A DNA stretch of 16,560 nt from DATKMG01 sp041476565 (GTDB lineage Bacteria > Acidobacteriota > Terriglobia > Versatilivoradales > Versatilivoraceae): NCBI GenBank assembly GCA_041476565.1, contig JBGOTQ010000152.1:1-16560 (forward strand). The letters are read 5' to 3'. Below the pieces are notes generated by a model. The model had not been told where the DNA came from, ran no database searches, and was given only the letters and a program-made list of their open reading frames with translations. This document shows positions 8,101 through 13,940 of the stretch, in pieces. Each line of letters opens with the position of its first letter. Positions within the stretch are counted from its first letter, which is position 1. Made by a program: the position numbers and the translations under genes.

Positions 8101-8499
8101 CAGTTCATCGCTCGAGACCAGTCGAGCGATGGGCAAGGAGGCTTCGCCCAGATTTTGATATCGAGGCTCGTGGATCTCGGGGGCCAAGTCGCCGCTGCCA
8201 CTTACCCCTTTTACTTCCACCAATTGGCCGGAATGCAAATCGAGCTTGGTCGGGCCGGGATCAACAAATATACCTGCCGTCGAGTCCTGAATAAATAAGT
8301 CCCCGGTTTCCCAACAGTAACAAGTTATGACTCCACGGATGCGAACGGGATAGCTTCGTCCAGCTTCCTCGGGCGTCATTCGCCTGATTTGTTCGACGTG
8401 CGTGAGAGTCGGCAAATTCGCCTTAGCTGCCTGTAGACCATGGAATGCTATAACGCAAAGAATCCCCGCCAACAACATGGGCGGAAACAGCCAACTCAT
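5116..8499 (-). CDS. Hybrid sensor histidine kinase with two receiver domains
   Basis: 1127 residues from ATG 8499. Residues 1-25 are a signal peptide or TM segment. Residues about 30-220 and 230-420 are two OB-fold-like sensor modules ('YPVRIRGVITCY...LFIQDSTAGIFV' and 'HRVHVQGVVTCQ...LCIRDSGGSLLI'), then a TM at 429-453 and PAS at about 479-590 ending DITERKRAE. HisKA has SHEIRTPMNG with His620. HATPase has N733 and N737, the DTGIGIS box at 769 and GGTGLGL at 798. REC1 has acceptor Asp911 and Lys963; REC2 has acceptor Asp1052 and Lys1106. All catalytic residues are present. The frame stays open to 8865, but the first 122 codons look like translated intergenic repeat, so the start before the hydrophobic segment is preferred, although no clear Shine-Dalgarno precedes it. 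No cognate output regulator is adjacent. Confidence 0.93.
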   Translation of the reverse strand: MSWLFPPMLLAGILCVIAFHGLQAAKANLPTLTHVEQIRRMTPEEAGRSYPVRIRGVITCYCWETGDLFIQDSTAGIFVDPGPTKLDLHSGQLVEVKGVSGSGDLAPEIHEPRYQNLGEASLPIARLVSSDELASGRQDSQWIEAEAVVRSAAEREDRLVLNASAGTFEFRTIILNYRPLSTDLVDAKIHIRGVFGGIYTSKQQLVGFQLLVPNRDCIQIVERPPGELFSLPVRPIHFLVRLTPEGAFGHRVHVQGVVTCQRLRRSLCIRDSGGSLLIKTSLSTPVKVGDLIDAVGFPAIGEYTPVMRDAVIRKIGTSSLPEPAKVNAAQVLEGDYNADLVRLSARLLNRSSRQGQEVLELQEGAITFRAEMESRNIKHNLDSLSNGSLLQLTGVSLLEVDESRNPRSFTLVLRSPEDIVLLEAAPWWTLTRALSMLALLAVAIIATFGWVAVLRQRVHRQTRIIRSRLESEAALTQRYQDLVENANDIIYTLDLNGTLKSLNKAGENIFGYSRKEALGLDVARFLDAESMRLVAETLSRARLGETLPSREWVIVAKDGRRVPLDVSLKVIEEGERPVGVQGIARDITERKRAEAAMERAKEAAESSSRAKGEFVANMSHEIRTPMNGIVGMTELLLDTEVTPEQRDYLGMVKTSADSLLTIINDILDFSKIEAGKLQLEAIDFKLRGSLEPMLKFLALRAHQKGLELNCFVHPGVPETLVGDPGRLRQILTNLLGNSMKFTEKGEVNVRIEQETIEGDTATLHFSVQDTGIGISLEKQAAIFESFTQADGSTARRFGGTGLGLTISRRLVEMMGGQIWVESTVGQGSAFHFTACFGVAKVTNPLEPIERVHLQNIKVLVVDDNRTNRYILENLLMNWGMRPTLAEDGLHALRTLERALEAGEPFPLVLTDADMPQMDGFALAERIRQNPGLSGATILMLTSAGQRGDAAQCRALGLAAYLTKPIGHSELLDAMLSVLGSRPPETGPLLVTRHSLREGKRPLHILLAEDNIVNQKLGLRLLEKYGHSAVVANNGREALKRLENEHFDLVLMDVQMPEMDGFDVTAAIREKEQATGEHIPIIAMTAHVMQGDRERCLAAGMDGYVSKPIRPKDLFDTIIGLGAFTGMI

Positions 8500-8846
8500 A
8501 GATCGGCGTTGGCTGTGGTACGAAGTCAGCGAAAAAATTGGATACCAGGTCGCCCTGAAGTCCGCCGTTCCAGTTCCCCCATCAAACGGTGTCTCCGGTC
8601 CACCTTTATGGCCTGAGCGGCCAAGGCCACGATGGGGGGTTGCCCGCCAGTATGCGCCGCGTTTTCGTGGCAGAACAAACGCCGCTCCACGGTCCAATAC
8701 CTCGTTAACTGGTCTGCTTTCCATTAGGTTCGTCCTAAGAGTGACCGTAACCATGCCGAGGCACAGCCTTGGGAGATATGTCGCTCCTACTAAATTATCG
8801 GTAACACTGACTGTTTCTTTATCCTTGGCTGAATCATTCGCACATG
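8500..8846. other. Non-coding leader of the histidine kinase, repeat-like
   Basis: The kinase frame is open here, but the encoded residues are low-complexity (Arg/Gly/Pro-rich, 'RGAYWRATPHRGLGRSGHKGG') and lie before a normal N-terminal hydrophobic segment. The stretch near 8600-8700 contains GGCC-rich palindromes and a 'GAGCGGCGTTTG' motif on the minus strand of the kind dispersed in intergenic DNA of some environmental bacteria. No clear promoter for the kinase was identified; GATAAT on the minus strand near 8800 lacks a good -35. Confidence 0.4.
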
Positions 8847-8875
8847 TTGACATTAGGGCCTGCATGCCCTATGGT
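8847..8875 (+). promoter_or_regulatory. Sigma70-type promoter with palindrome in its spacer
   Basis: TTGACA (8847-8852), 17-bp spacer, TATGGT (8870-8875). The palindrome TAGGGC-CTGCAT-GCCCTA occupies 8854-8871, filling the spacer and touching the -10. A protein bound there would block or remodel polymerase, so it is a candidate operator. The predicted transcript starts about 120 nt before the 748-residue gene. Confidence 0.5.
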
Positions 8876-9002
8876 GTACCCATCCGGAGAACCAGGCGGA
8901 CAGATAAATCAGGCTCATCGCTGATCCCTGAAGAGAGAGGCGGGGATCTCTGGTGTCTGTATGTCGGACGGTTCCCCTGATGGCGGAGGGAGGAATCTAA
9001 TC

Positions 9003-11249
9003 ATGGCGAATATTAAATTAACCGACACGCTCGGGGCATTCATTCAGATTGCACCCGAGCCTGGATCGGCAATCATGAAATACTTTAAGGCGGTTCCGGA
9101 TTTGTTGATCGGCGGGAAAAGCATCAATGAGATCTCGGCGCTGACCCTGACCGATCCCGGCATCACGGCACTTCAGTTAGGGCTCTCGTTCAGGCAGCCG
9201 GTTCCAATCGGAACCAACGATCTAAAGCTGACGGTGAAACCCGAAGTCAGTACTGCTATCGCGGTATTTGTGCCCGATCCAAACCTGGATTATGCCCACG
9301 GTGAGACGGACTCGCTCTTTGGCTCCGACAAGTTCGAAGACCCTCTTCCGGTTGCTAAGAATGATCGCTATGTGTCAGTCGGGTTCACGGCTGGGATTAT
9401 CCCGGAACTGTCCGGCAAAACCGGCGACCTGACGTTTGGCTTCTCTGACAGTTCGACGATTTCTGTAACCAACTATCAGAAATTCACGACCATTCCCGAC
9501 TCCCCGACGTTCTTGAAAGCGGTTGAAACAACGATCGGAAAACTCCAATTGCCCGGAGATGTCGAGGACCTGCTCGCTATGGACCCTGACTCCGCGGTCT
9601 CGATCGACGGTAATGGTTCGCTAAGGTTCAGTGGGTCTGCGGACCTGCTTAGCGTGGTGAACCCGCTGGCTTCGGTTAATCTCGCCGGACCTCTTCCGGC
9701 CCTCCAAGTATCCGAAGGAGCATCCATCGCGGTAGGAGCGTCGTTTCAGGTCCTTACCCAGTACGAAGTCCGGGTCTGCAAAACCGGCACCAATGAGGTG
9801 CACCTCGGTTACTACACTCGCCATGGATCTGAGATCGCAATTAACGCCACAGCAAGCGCCGGGATTGGAGTCAAACTCGGGGACAGCGATCTTTTTGCCG
9901 CAGTGATCTCTGCCATCAGCCCCAGTGCCCAGGCCGATATTGCGGAACTCACCAAAGCACTGAGCATAGACCAGACGGAGGCGATCCACGCTACGGTAAA
10001 GGCAGGTATTGAGCGAAGCCTGGAAGTCGGCCTTCAATATGAGTTCTCCTCCCTGGCCGCCAGGCAAGCAGCTTTTCTCTATTCAATCGACTTGACCGCC
10101 TTGGATGCCAGCGGGCGTCAGGCAATCCACATGGCTCTGAGCGGTGACCTTGCTGTGTTGGCATCACAAGGGGACCCACTGCCGGCGGGCATCACGTGCC
10201 TGAAGAATATTTTCCTGTCACTGCAGAAGCGGAATCACGTCTTCAAGATCAATCTGCTCGGGATCTACAATTACATTTCCATCTCGAAACTCGGTGCGAG
10301 CATCGAATTTGCATATGAACCTCAAACTGGGCAGCTCACCATCACGGATACCGCCACCGCCAGCCGAATCGCGGCAGGCATGGTAAATCTCGGGAGGAAC
10401 CCGAAAGCGAAGACCGCCGATCTCCATAAGTTGCGTTCAGTACTGGCGGAGAATTTCCTGATTACGGCAGCGTACATGGCAGAGTCTCATGTGGTCAGCC
10501 AACCTCCAGCCCTGAGGAGCTCGCATACGTATTTCGAACTGCACGACCATACGAATCACGAGGCAATGCGCGACGAACTTGACACCGCCGTCGGTCTCGG
10601 ATTGATGACTCGAGCACAACAAGACAGTTGTATTCAAGGCATTGACGAGTTCGGCCGCACGCTCTCATATGCCGAATCTACATACGACAATATGCTGGCG
10701 AACGCGCTTTTCCTGAACGGCGACACGCCACGCTCCATTGACGAATACGAGCAGGCAGGCCGAGGGGCACTGCAAATGATTATCCATGATGGGGATCAAG
10801 ACGATTACCGTCTGAGGCCCGCCAGGGAAGATCCGCTCTGGACAAAGATGAAATCAGCAGGACAGTTCAATTTCAAGCCTCTTTTCCCGCTACTTAGGGA
10901 ACAGCAGGTAGCCGTGATCGCCTACGATTACACTCTAATTATGTGGTGGGCCACGGCCATGCGTGGAACATCCGAGAAACTCGCGGCGATGCAAGAGTTG
11001 CTGAAAAACACCCCGCATATGGACGTGGAAAACAATGACTTCAAGGAGCTGCACGTCGACCTCGCCGAGCACTTAAAGTCCGTTGCGGCCAACACCAAAA
11101 CGGATTTTGGCCGCCCATGGGGACTGATCGCCATGAGCCTTGTTCTGGGCAATCAGGAAAATGCCAGGATGTCGATCATTGGACCAGTGCTGTCCATCGC
11201 AGAGCAACGGCCACATCCTGCTGGCGCAATCAGCGCCGCTGCCGGGTAG
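9003..11249 (+). CDS. Large protein of unknown family (748 aa)
   Basis: The ATG at 9003 has GGAGGGAGG upstream, with the last GGAGG 9 nt away; the frame also allows an upstream start at 8961 with a less natural N-terminus. No signal peptide or clear TM helix, so probably cytoplasmic. Residues 1-190 are beta-rich, with 'YVSVGFTAGIIPELSGKTGDLTFGF'. Residues 190-470 alternate short helices with strands ('LVVNPLASVNLAGP'-like turns, 'GYYTRHGSEIAINATASAGIGVKLGDSDLF'). Residues about 480-740 are helical and carry 'SHTYFELHDHTNHEAMRDEL' and 'YDYTLIMWWATAMRG'. I do not recognise the family and find no catalytic signature. It has its own promoter and lies 173 bp before the cupredoxin on the same strand. 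Confidence 0.85.
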   Translation: MANIKLTDTLGAFIQIAPEPGSAIMKYFKAVPDLLIGGKSINEISALTLTDPGITALQLGLSFRQPVPIGTNDLKLTVKPEVSTAIAVFVPDPNLDYAHGETDSLFGSDKFEDPLPVAKNDRYVSVGFTAGIIPELSGKTGDLTFGFSDSSTISVTNYQKFTTIPDSPTFLKAVETTIGKLQLPGDVEDLLAMDPDSAVSIDGNGSLRFSGSADLLSVVNPLASVNLAGPLPALQVSEGASIAVGASFQVLTQYEVRVCKTGTNEVHLGYYTRHGSEIAINATASAGIGVKLGDSDLFAAVISAISPSAQADIAELTKALSIDQTEAIHATVKAGIERSLEVGLQYEFSSLAARQAAFLYSIDLTALDASGRQAIHMALSGDLAVLASQGDPLPAGITCLKNIFLSLQKRNHVFKINLLGIYNYISISKLGASIEFAYEPQTGQLTITDTATASRIAAGMVNLGRNPKAKTADLHKLRSVLAENFLITAAYMAESHVVSQPPALRSSHTYFELHDHTNHEAMRDELDTAVGLGLMTRAQQDSCIQGIDEFGRTLSYAESTYDNMLANALFLNGDTPRSIDEYEQAGRGALQMIIHDGDQDDYRLRPAREDPLWTKMKSAGQFNFKPLFPLLREQQVAVIAYDYTLIMWWATAMRGTSEKLAAMQELLKNTPHMDVENNDFKELHVDLAEHLKSVAANTKTDFGRPWGLIAMSLVLGNQENARMSIIGPVLSIAEQRPHPAGAISAAAG

Positions 11250-11250
11250 G

Positions 11251-11300
11251 AAAACTTGAACCCACCCTTCGCATGCTCTTAACCACTTGTGCCACGTTCT
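11251..11300 (-). pseudogene. Possible tRNA remnant lacking the anticodon arm
   Basis: On the minus strand a D-arm-like sequence (GTGGCACAAGTGGTTAAGAGC) is followed almost directly by a T-arm-like sequence (GGGTGGGTTCAAG). Both resemble tRNA, but about 25 nt of anticodon arm are missing and the ends do not form an acceptor stem. It may be a deleted tRNA gene or coincidence. Confidence 0.2.
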
Positions 11301-11375
11301 CTTCCATTTGACCCCCTATTCATACCGTTACGGTTTCGAGAGTCGGGTTCTCTCTAGATTTCGCCTATGATTGAC

Positions 11376-11392
11376 TTGACAGTTAGGGCTTG
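11376..11392 (+). promoter_or_regulatory. Shared upstream motif before the cupredoxin gene
   Basis: TTGACAGTTAGGGCTTG resembles TTGACATTAGGGCCTG in the promoter at 8847, differing by one indel and one substitution. It may be a -35 element plus a half operator. No good -10 follows at 16-18 bp, so promoter function is uncertain; the shared motif is what is seen directly. Confidence 0.3.
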
Positions 11393-11422
11393 AACGAGGC
11401 GACAGACTATGAAGGAGGATTT

Positions 11423-11830
11423 ATGAAGGGGAGTTTGGGATTGGGCCTTATCTTTCTAGTAGGGTTGTTGGGCTTTGCTGCAGAGACAAAGGAATTGCTG
11501 ACTCTGCCACGGGTGCTTCAATTCGGAAACCCTCCGCCGGCAGACGCCCCGATCAAAGAGATTGAAGTCCGCGCTAAAAAATATGAATTCACTCCATCAT
11601 CCATCGAGGTCCCGGTCAATACGCTTTTAAGGATTCACCTCACTGCCTTAGATCGTGAACATGGTATCAAGATTGAGTCGACTCAAGGCGACTGTGCGAC
11701 ATTCAAGCCTGGTAAGCCACTAACCGTTGAATTTTTCGCTGACAAGCCGGGAGAGTATGAGTTTTCCTGCTGCAAGTCGTGTGGATTGGGTCACGGGAAG
11801 ATGAAGGGGAAGCTGATTGTGAAGCAATAG
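11423..11830 (+). CDS. Secreted cupredoxin with a CuA-type copper site
   Basis: 135 residues. The ATG at 11423 has AAGGAGG 5 nt upstream, a near-perfect ribosome binding site, so it is preferred over the start 33 nt earlier. Residues 1-20 are a signal peptide, with likely cleavage after GFAA. The rest is a cupredoxin beta-barrel. The C-terminal loop has Cys116-x3-Cys120-x3-His124-x2-Met127, and His80 (DREHGIKI) supplies the other ligand. This is the ligand set of the binuclear CuA centre of cytochrome oxidase subunit II and N2O reductase. The protein is a free domain without the subunit II membrane hairpin, so a periplasmic electron carrier or copper-handling role is likely. Cys91 and Cys117 are additional cysteines. 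It is convergent with the encapsulin operon. Confidence 0.85.
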   Translation: MKGSLGLGLIFLVGLLGFAAETKELLTLPRVLQFGNPPPADAPIKEIEVRAKKYEFTPSSIEVPVNTLLRIHLTALDREHGIKIESTQGDCATFKPGKPLTVEFFADKPGEYEFSCCKSCGLGHGKMKGKLIVKQ

Positions 11831-11853
11831 GTATGAGGTTCTTATCGCTGACC

Positions 11854-11879
11854 ATTGTGACACCTTGATTGATCACAAT
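11854..11879. terminator. Inverted repeat between convergent genes, weak terminator candidate
   Basis: ATTGTGA (11854-11860) and TCACAAT (11873-11879) are separated by 12 nt, 24 bp after the cupredoxin stop. The convergent position suits a bidirectional terminator, but the stem is AT-rich and no T-tract follows. It could instead be a protein-binding dyad. Confidence 0.25.
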
Positions 11880-11974
11880 CTTCGCTTAAAGAATTTTCAC
11901 CTCAAGCATTCATGAGCTGATGAGTAACCCCCAAGAGGCTTATTCTGCCAGCACTCGCTCTCTTTACGAGGCTC

Positions 11975-13024
11975 TCAAGCTCTGAACCGGAGGGAGGGCA
12001 ACACCCGTGAGACCGCTTTGTCTGGTGCGGCCAGTGTGACATGGGTGCCCGTGACTCCAGCAGGGACCTCAGCGGTGCTTTGTTTGACTCCGGTTACTCC
12101 AGCGGGGCTGGGTCCATAACTGAAACCCATATCCTCGCAGTACATCTCAGCTTTAATCCGCCGGATGTTTTCGTTTCCAGCTTCAACTTTTTCGGGGGCG
12201 AGCTTGAAGATACCGAGGCGTCTGAAATCCAGAGTGAAAAGGACTTCCTGCAAGTTGGGTGTCAGGAATTCGAGGGTACCGTTCTTCTCCTGGTCCTGGC
12301 TGTTGTTACCCTTGATCACGAAGTTCTCATGCCAGTCGTAGAATTCCTTGCTATGCGATTCCGCCAAGGTGACTACCAGGTTCGGAATCTCCAGGTACGC
12401 CGGTTCTTTCTCGTTTTCGCGCAACTCCCCTACTGCATTCTCAACCACCTTCTGCTTGACCGTGATCGCCTCGATCTTATTGACGCGGGTGCAATCCAGA
12501 CCATCGATCTTCAAGCGGAAGTTAGACGGCAACCACTTTTTCTGAATTGCCTGGTCCATGCTGAATTGGGGGTTCAGCGAGCTCCCGGTGCTAGTCTGGC
12601 GGCGCGTGTACTCCGGTGCGAACTTGATGGTCATCTTTGCAGCATCCTTTGCTGCAGCGTCAAGCGCAGGAAAGCCGATCTCCGTGATGAGCGCATTGAA
12701 AAAGTTGAGTCGGGACGTTTCCTTGTAGTTGTAGTCGCAGGCAACAATAGCGCCGTTCTTGCGGGCGTAGTTGTGATCGAACGTGGCTTTTAACCAATCG
12801 TTGAAGCTTTTGGACATCCCCGTGCCGCAGGTGATGGTGATATCCTCATATTTGACTCCGGCGATATGCTTGTGAACAATGTGATCGGAGCCGACTTTCT
12901 CCGACACTACATCTGAGGTGGCGGTCCCACCATCGACCGAAACCAGAAATCCCGCCACAATGCCATCTAGCTCGAGGGCGTTCCTGCCTGCAACATATCC
13001 GCGTTTGTCACCAGTAATGGGCAT
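11975..13024 (-). CDS. Tandem-duplicated T4 gp19-like tail-tube protein, third gene of the encapsulin operon
   Basis: 349 residues from ATG 13024, with GGAGGAGG about 5 nt upstream; a TTG five codons earlier lies over that site and is rejected. Residues about 10-140 follow the phage tail-tube gp19 pattern: 'GRNALELDGIVAGFLVSV', 'KHIAGVKYEDITITCG', 'FNDWL', 'FFNALITEIGFPALDA', then 'MTIKFAPEYT'. Residues about 164-305 repeat this weakly ('NFRLKIDGLDCTRVNKIEAI', 'EFYDWHENF', 'FTLDFRRLGIF', 'AEMYCEDMGFSYG'). The tail 305-349 is Pro/Ala/Gly/Val/Thr-rich, has two PAGVTG repeats, and ends SRVLPSLRFRA. gp19 proteins form hexameric tubes in phages and contractile injection systems, but no sheath or baseplate gene is near. 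It lies 39 bp after the encapsulin gene, so it is probably co-expressed. Confidence 0.75.
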   Translation of the reverse strand: MPITGDKRGYVAGRNALELDGIVAGFLVSVDGGTATSDVVSEKVGSDHIVHKHIAGVKYEDITITCGTGMSKSFNDWLKATFDHNYARKNGAIVACDYNYKETSRLNFFNALITEIGFPALDAAAKDAAKMTIKFAPEYTRRQTSTGSSLNPQFSMDQAIQKKWLPSNFRLKIDGLDCTRVNKIEAITVKQKVVENAVGELRENEKEPAYLEIPNLVVTLAESHSKEFYDWHENFVIKGNNSQDQEKNGTLEFLTPNLQEVLFTLDFRRLGIFKLAPEKVEAGNENIRRIKAEMYCEDMGFSYGPSPAGVTGVKQSTAEVPAGVTGTHVTLAAPDKAVSRVLPSLRFRA

Positions 13025-13063
13025 GATTTCCTCCTCCAAACGGCCACGGACTTCTACCCGCTC

Positions 13064-13903
13064 CTACTTGAATTCAAAGCGGACAATGGCCGTCTTGTCT
13101 TTTACCCGAAGCGCAAAGCGCTCGAAGACTTTAAAGCGGTAGGTCCCATCCGGGTCCACCTGCAGGAATTCTGTGACAGGGTCTACGCTTGCTACGAGAT
13201 CTATGGAATTGCCCCCCACGGAGAGCATCACCCCTGTTGACGGGGGCAGCGTGCCGGTGCCGTAGAATCCGAGCGTAACAAGAGGCTTAATGCGATCGGC
13301 CGGCATGGCCAAGGTTTCCGGCAATGGCGCGTACGTGTCAGCATAGACTTCGCTGCGCAGGGCCAGTGCGTAGGGGCCGTAATGGCCCTGACTCTGAAGC
13401 AGTGAGTAGGCCTTCGCGACGGCCTGGAAAGTGTGCTCTCCATAGATCCCTGGCGAAACAGGGTCAACCGGGACCACCTGGTCCGCGGCGAAGAGCACTC
13501 CCAAGCCCGCACTTCCGCCGCTGTGTTGCACGCGTTTGAATAGAGGGTTGCCAAACGCCAGATCACCCTGGAAAAGCGTCAAGTCCTCACCTTGTGAGAG
13601 TAAATTGGCCGCGCGCGTCGCCAGGGTGATGGCGGTTGAAAGCTGAGCCTCGTTCCCGACCTGCTGCCGTGTCAGTCCGAATTCAACACCAAGTTCTACA
13701 ATGGGTGTAACCGCGACTTCGTCCACAGTCATGGTGTCGAGGTTAATGATGTCTGCAGGTACGGTCAGCGCGTCGGGTACAGGTCCGTGGAGCGGGATGA
13801 ATTTGGCGGCCACCGATGTCCGTTGGAACTCGCCATGAACTGCGTCATCGATGCCCGCCCAGATGTCTTGGCTCCAAGCCAGCCGTTCTCTTCCCAAACT
13901 CAT
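13064..13903 (-). CDS. Encapsulin shell protein (family 1-like, HK97 fold; linocin_M18 family)
   Basis: 279 residues, ATG 13903 with GGGAGGG about 6 nt upstream. The family assembles icosahedral protein nanocompartments that enclose an enzyme. Visible family features include the N-terminal helix 'LAWSQDIWAGIDDAVHGEF' with 'VAAKFIPLHGP', 'VTPIVELGVEFGLTRQQV' near 65-82, and 'ATRAANLLSQGEDLTLFQGD' near 95-114. Also visible are 'GHYGPYALALRSEVYADTYAPL' near 173-194, 'TGVMLSVGGNSIDLV' near 223-237, and the closing strands 'TYRFKVFERFALRVKDKTAIVRFEF'. The length is near the usual 260-290. It lies 37 bp after a FAD oxidoreductase and 39 bp before a gp19-like gene in one operon. A phage capsid is the alternative, but no protease, portal or terminase is near. 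No ferritin-like or DyP peroxidase cargo is adjacent. Confidence 0.88.
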   Translation of the reverse strand: MSLGRERLAWSQDIWAGIDDAVHGEFQRTSVAAKFIPLHGPVPDALTVPADIINLDTMTVDEVAVTPIVELGVEFGLTRQQVGNEAQLSTAITLATRAANLLSQGEDLTLFQGDLAFGNPLFKRVQHSGGSAGLGVLFAADQVVPVDPVSPGIYGEHTFQAVAKAYSLLQSQGHYGPYALALRSEVYADTYAPLPETLAMPADRIKPLVTLGFYGTGTLPPSTGVMLSVGGNSIDLVASVDPVTEFLQVDPDGTYRFKVFERFALRVKDKTAIVRFEFK

Positions 13904-13940
13904 GATGTCCCTCCCTTTCTCGTGCTTAGAGCGTCATTAT

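Noticed and set aside
8500..8865. N-terminal 122-codon extension of the histidine kinase
   Set aside because: It precedes a normal N-terminal hydrophobic segment and has repeat-like, low-complexity composition. Not excluded, but unlikely to be translated.
12041..12793. Plus-strand open frame of 250 codons
   Set aside because: It is antisense to the gp19-like gene, with no ribosome binding site and no recognisable domain.
11975..13903. Prophage or contractile injection system interpretation of the HK97-fold and tail-tube genes
   Set aside because: No portal, terminase, protease, sheath, baseplate or lysis gene is in the window. The shell matches encapsulin sequence patterns, and the first operon gene is a metabolic flavoenzyme.
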